From contig CAQGLR010000077.1 of the NCBI GenBank assembly GCA_948794795.1, forward strand, positions 1-8,077: DNA of 8,077 nt. The letters are read 5' to 3'. The notes below the pieces were generated by a model. That model was not told where the DNA came from and did no database searches. It saw nothing but the letters and a program-made list of their open reading frames with translations. Every line of letters begins with the position of its first letter. Within the stretch, counting starts at the first letter, position 1. This DNA is from an uncultured Lachnospiraceae bacterium. Lineage in GTDB: Bacteria > Bacillota > Clostridia > Lachnospirales > Lachnospiraceae. Positions 5,959 to 8,077 of the stretch are shown in pieces. Made by a program: the position numbers and the translations under genes.

Positions 5959-7062
5959 ATGAAAATCAAAAAGATATTAACAGCTAACTTAAAAATAGGC
6001 ATGGTTACTGCCGAAGCAGTATATAATTCTTCAAACCACCTTGTTATAGCATCAAATACAACTTTAACTCCTGATATAATTGATAAGTTAAAGTATTATT
6101 CTGTAAGGTCTGTTAAAATCCTGGTTCCAGAAGAAGGAAAAGAAATTTTTGACGGTACACAGTTTCTTAACCCACAGGCACAAGATGGCATGACCTATTA
6201 TGAGAAAATACAATCCTCCCAGGAATTTAAAATATTTGAAACGACATTTAATTCATGTGTAAATGAATTCAGGTCAGAATTAAATGACCTTGTTGTGAAA
6301 AGCAATGATGGCATTATTAATGATATGCTTAAACACGTTGACACAATATTCAGCAAAGTACGCAACCCACTGCATCTTCTTGATATGATGCAATGTATGA
6401 GAAGATATGATGACCTTACATATGCACACTCAATGAATGTAGCCCTTATCTGTAATATAATAGGCAAATGGCTTAAGTTTAATGATGATGATTTAATTAC
6501 TCTTATTACAGCAGGATTATTACATGACATAGGTAAACTTAAAATACCGCCTGAAATTATTAAAAAACCTGGCAAACTATCTGATGAAGAATTTAACCTT
6601 ATCCGTAAACACGCAGAATATGGTTATGAAATATTAAAAACCAAAAACCTTGATGAAAGAATTGTAACTGCTTCTTTACAGCACCATGAGCGTTATAATG
6701 GCCATGGCTACCCATATAAACTTGCTGGCTCTGAAATAAATTTCTTCTCTTCAATAGTTGCTATTGCCGATGTATATGATGCAATGACTTCTGACAGGTC
6801 TTATAGAAAAGGTATATGCCCGTTCCATGTACTTGAACAGATGGAACTTGAAAAAGACGCATATGAGCCTGGTGCTTTACATAAATTTATAAAATGTACA
6901 GCTGAGGCATATATAAATAATGAAGTAACACTATCAAATGGTGAACATGGACGTGTAGTCCTGTTGAACCCTGGCTTTTTGTCAAGACCTGTAGTAGTTA
7001 CAGAAAAAGGACCATATGACCTTTCAAAAATGTCAGATATACAGATTACAGAAATTATATAG
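5959..7062 (+). CDS. HD-GYP domain protein, probable c-di-GMP phosphodiesterase
   Basis: A 367-aa cytoplasmic protein with no membrane segment. An N-terminal region (1-~135; ITANLKIGMVTAEAVYN-like start) is common in Firmicutes HD-GYP proteins and is probably regulatory. The HD-GYP domain (~150-310) has all key motifs: H157, LLHDIGK (187-193, H189/D190), KPGKL (203-207), H218 in HAEYG, HHER (242-245), the GYP motif proper (HGYP, 249-252), and ADVYDAMTSDRSYR (270-283). The family hydrolyses cyclic di-GMP to pGpG or GMP through a metal centre. The C-terminal tail (~322-367) is a small beta-rich extension. The ATG at 5959 is chosen over the in-frame ATG at 5947 because GGGGGT (5949-5954) precedes it by 4 nt; the upstream codon has no ribosome binding site. 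It is monocistronic, bounded by its own promoter and the terminator at 7094-7126. Confidence 0.94.
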   Translation: MKIKKILTANLKIGMVTAEAVYNSSNHLVIASNTTLTPDIIDKLKYYSVRSVKILVPEEGKEIFDGTQFLNPQAQDGMTYYEKIQSSQEFKIFETTFNSCVNEFRSELNDLVVKSNDGIINDMLKHVDTIFSKVRNPLHLLDMMQCMRRYDDLTYAHSMNVALICNIIGKWLKFNDDDLITLITAGLLHDIGKLKIPPEIIKKPGKLSDEEFNLIRKHAEYGYEILKTKNLDERIVTASLQHHERYNGHGYPYKLAGSEINFFSSIVAIADVYDAMTSDRSYRKGICPFHVLEQMELEKDAYEPGALHKFIKCTAEAYINNEVTLSNGEHGRVVLLNPGFLSRPVVVTEKGPYDLSKMSDIQITEII

Positions 7063-7093
7063 ATAAATATAAATTTGCATATTATAACCACCA

Positions 7094-7126
7094 AAAAGGA
7101 GACATATATTTTATCTGTCTCCTTTT
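7094..7126. terminator. Bidirectional rho-independent terminator
   Basis: AAAAGGAGACA (7094-7104) pairs perfectly with TGTCTCCTTTT (7116-7126) around an 11-nt loop. On the plus strand TTTTGTTT follows, ending the HD-GYP transcript. On the minus strand the A-rich left flank provides TTTTT, ending the transcript that carries the membrane protein at 7158-7535. Confidence 0.88.
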
Positions 7127-7157
7127 GTTTAACAATAAAAGCTTTATCTAATTATAA

Positions 7158-7535
7158 CTACATGCCTGGAATATATATATAAATTACATATGCCATACGC
7201 AATACAGCACCTGTTATAATAAATGCTGCCTGTAATAATATATCAGACCACTTTCTTTTAACAACCTGCCTTCCAGTTTTATAGTCTTCTTCCACTATAT
7301 CTATCTGCAGTGATGATTTCCTTATCAGCCAAAAATAAAGCCCGGATATAAAAAACCATAAAAAGAACATTACAAGTCCCATAAGCTGGAATAAACCATC
7401 ACTTTCTGGTGCATAATATTCTGAACTCCCTTTAGCATCAGTAAGCTTTGAAAATGCATAATATAAATAATCTAATGATACATAGCCCCATATAAGGCTA
7501 ATAACTGAAAATATAAGCCTCTTCCACCAGCACAT
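7158..7535 (-). CDS. Small three-helix membrane protein, function unknown
   Basis: A 125-aa protein that I do not recognise. Three hydrophobic segments are clear: about 7-28, 47-71 and 98-121. A short polar loop (29-46) lies between the first two and a longer charged loop (72-97; EEDYKTGRQ, KRKW) between the last two. The N-terminus begins MCWWKR, with positive charge before helix 1. AGGAGG lies 10 nt before the ATG, slightly long but acceptable. The gene follows the 112-aa gene with a 59-nt gap and ends at the bidirectional terminator, so the two are probably co-transcribed. The gap contains a small hairpin but no T tract. No catalytic motif is seen. Confidence 0.72.
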   Translation of the reverse strand: MCWWKRLIFSVISLIWGYVSLDYLYYAFSKLTDAKGSSEYYAPESDGLFQLMGLVMFFLWFFISGLYFWLIRKSSLQIDIVEEDYKTGRQVVKRKWSDILLQAAFIITGAVLRMAYVIYIYIPGM

Positions 7536-7557
7536 AGGGAAGTTTCCTCCTGTTCTA

Positions 7558-7572
7558 TCCTGGTTCCCAGGA
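7558..7572 (-). other. Intercistronic hairpin
   Basis: TCCTGG (7558-7563) and CCAGGA (7567-7572) form a perfect 6-bp stem with a 3-nt loop between the stop of the 112-aa gene and the ribosome binding site of the membrane protein. No T tract follows, so it is not a normal terminator. It may stabilise or process the transcript. Confidence 0.3.
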
Positions 7573-7594
7573 AATATCCAAAACTGCCACTGGC

Positions 7595-7933
7595 CTATGC
7601 AAATGTATCTATATTCATTCCTAAAAGCACTGTACTTTCTGATGCCATCCTCTGGCGTTCATACATATTATCCATATCATAACTTGCTTTATTTGAATAT
7701 GCATATCCATCCTTTATAGAATCTATCTGCTTTGTACCTAAAGCCTCTGGCATTTTATCCTGCTTATACACTGCAGCCAGTTCCTTGTTATCTCCCCTGC
7801 CTGTAAATCCTGGCAGCTTCTTTACTGGTTTAACTGGTGTAACAGCAGTTTTATCTATCTGCCTGTAATTACTATTGTTAAATATATAAAAATTGCCTGA
7901 TATCCCATTATTTGAAACTCTTTGTACGTTCAT
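7595..7933 (-). CDS. Small soluble hypothetical protein
   Basis: A 112-aa protein with no recognised domain, signal peptide or membrane segment. The N-terminus is Asn/Ser-rich (VSNNGISGNFYIFNNSNY, 6-23). A Pro/Lys stretch (TAVTPVKPVKKLPGF, 29-43) suggests an unstructured linker, and the C-terminal half (about 70-112; MDNMYERQRMASESTVLLGM) is probably helical. The start was moved to the ATG at 7933 because AAGGAGGGG lies 4 nt upstream. The in-frame ATG at 7966 overlaps the transcription start region and has no ribosome binding site. A near-consensus promoter precedes it and a membrane protein gene follows, suggesting a two-gene unit. Function is unknown. Confidence 0.7.
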   Translation of the reverse strand: MNVQRVSNNGISGNFYIFNNSNYRQIDKTAVTPVKPVKKLPGFTGRGDNKELAAVYKQDKMPEALGTKQIDSIKDGYAYSNKASYDMDNMYERQRMASESTVLLGMNIDTFA

Positions 7934-7982
7934 AATACCCCTCCTTACATATACTGGAATAACCATGTTAATAATTTACTTT

Positions 7983-8011
7983 ATTATACTTCTATTACCA
8001 CTTTATTGCAA
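7983..8011 (-). promoter_or_regulatory. Promoter of the 112-aa protein / membrane protein unit
   Basis: On the minus strand TTGCAA (8006-8011), a 17-bp spacer and TATAAT (7983-7988) form a good sigma-A promoter. The predicted start near 7976 gives a leader of about 43 nt. The partial repeat at 8044-8077 lies just upstream of this promoter. Confidence 0.7.
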
Positions 8012-8043
8012 GCAGATTTATATTTTGAGTTTCCCCATTTTTT

Positions 8044-8077
8044 AAATTACACAAAGATTATATTACTCTGGCAAATT
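8044..8077. repeat. Partial second copy of the palindromic element, cut by the window edge
   Basis: Positions 8050-8074 are identical over 25 bp to 1044-1068 of the element between the regulator and kinase genes, and similarity extends to 8044-8077 with three mismatches in total. The GTGTTTGAAAATT terminal repeat of the first copy is not seen immediately to its left. The rest lies beyond the window. Confidence 0.75.

Noticed and set aside
6198..6575. Minus-strand 125-codon frame
   Set aside because: It is antisense to the HD-GYP gene, whose motifs are all intact in the plus frame.
6801..7094. Minus-strand 97-codon frame
   Set aside because: It is antisense to the end of the HD-GYP gene and begins at the shared terminator.
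1..8077. CRISPR array, tRNA or rRNA genes, or a transposase gene
   Set aside because: No regularly spaced repeats, tRNA-like cloverleaf, rRNA segments or transposase motifs were seen.

Overview
The window is AT-rich chromosomal DNA from a low-GC Gram-positive bacterium, most likely a member of the Clostridia (Lachnospiraceae-like). The evidence is a Firmicutes-type L13/S9 ribosomal operon, strong AGGAGG ribosome binding sites, GTG and TTG starts, an agr-type LytTR/GHKL sensory pair and an HD-GYP protein. The family-level placement is inference; no rRNA or other typing marker is present.

Layout. Positions 1-2552 (+) hold a two-component pair: a LytTR response regulator (290-988) followed by a multi-membrane-pass GHKL histidine kinase (1224-2552). 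A roughly 165-bp nearly palindromic, MITE-like element (about 1004-1168) sits between the two genes. Its core recurs at the extreme right edge (8044-8077), so it is a dispersed repeat. Between the convergent kinase and nuclease genes lies a second, unrelated long imperfect palindrome (2608-2713).

Positions 2740-4583 (-) hold a tightly coupled two-gene unit: an OLD/AAA_15-like ATPase (432 aa) whose stop codon overlaps the start of a small PD-(D/E)xK-like nuclease (181 aa). This is the best candidate for an uncharacterised defence system in the window. It lies directly downstream of the rplM-rpsI operon (4717-5569, -). That operon has a near-consensus promoter, a structured L13 leader and a hairpin terminator with a short T tract.

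Divergent from rplM, an HD-GYP protein (5959-7062, +), probably a c-di-GMP phosphodiesterase, has its own promoter and a palindromic site just upstream of its start. It ends in a shared bidirectional terminator (7094-7126). Converging on that terminator is a two-gene minus-strand unit: a 112-aa soluble hypothetical protein (7595-7933) with a good promoter, then a 125-aa three-helix membrane protein (7158-7535).

Functionally the window mixes housekeeping genes (L13, S9), signalling genes (two-component pair, HD-GYP) and a probable accessory ATPase-nuclease cassette. No tRNA, rRNA, CRISPR array, transposase or integrase gene is visible.
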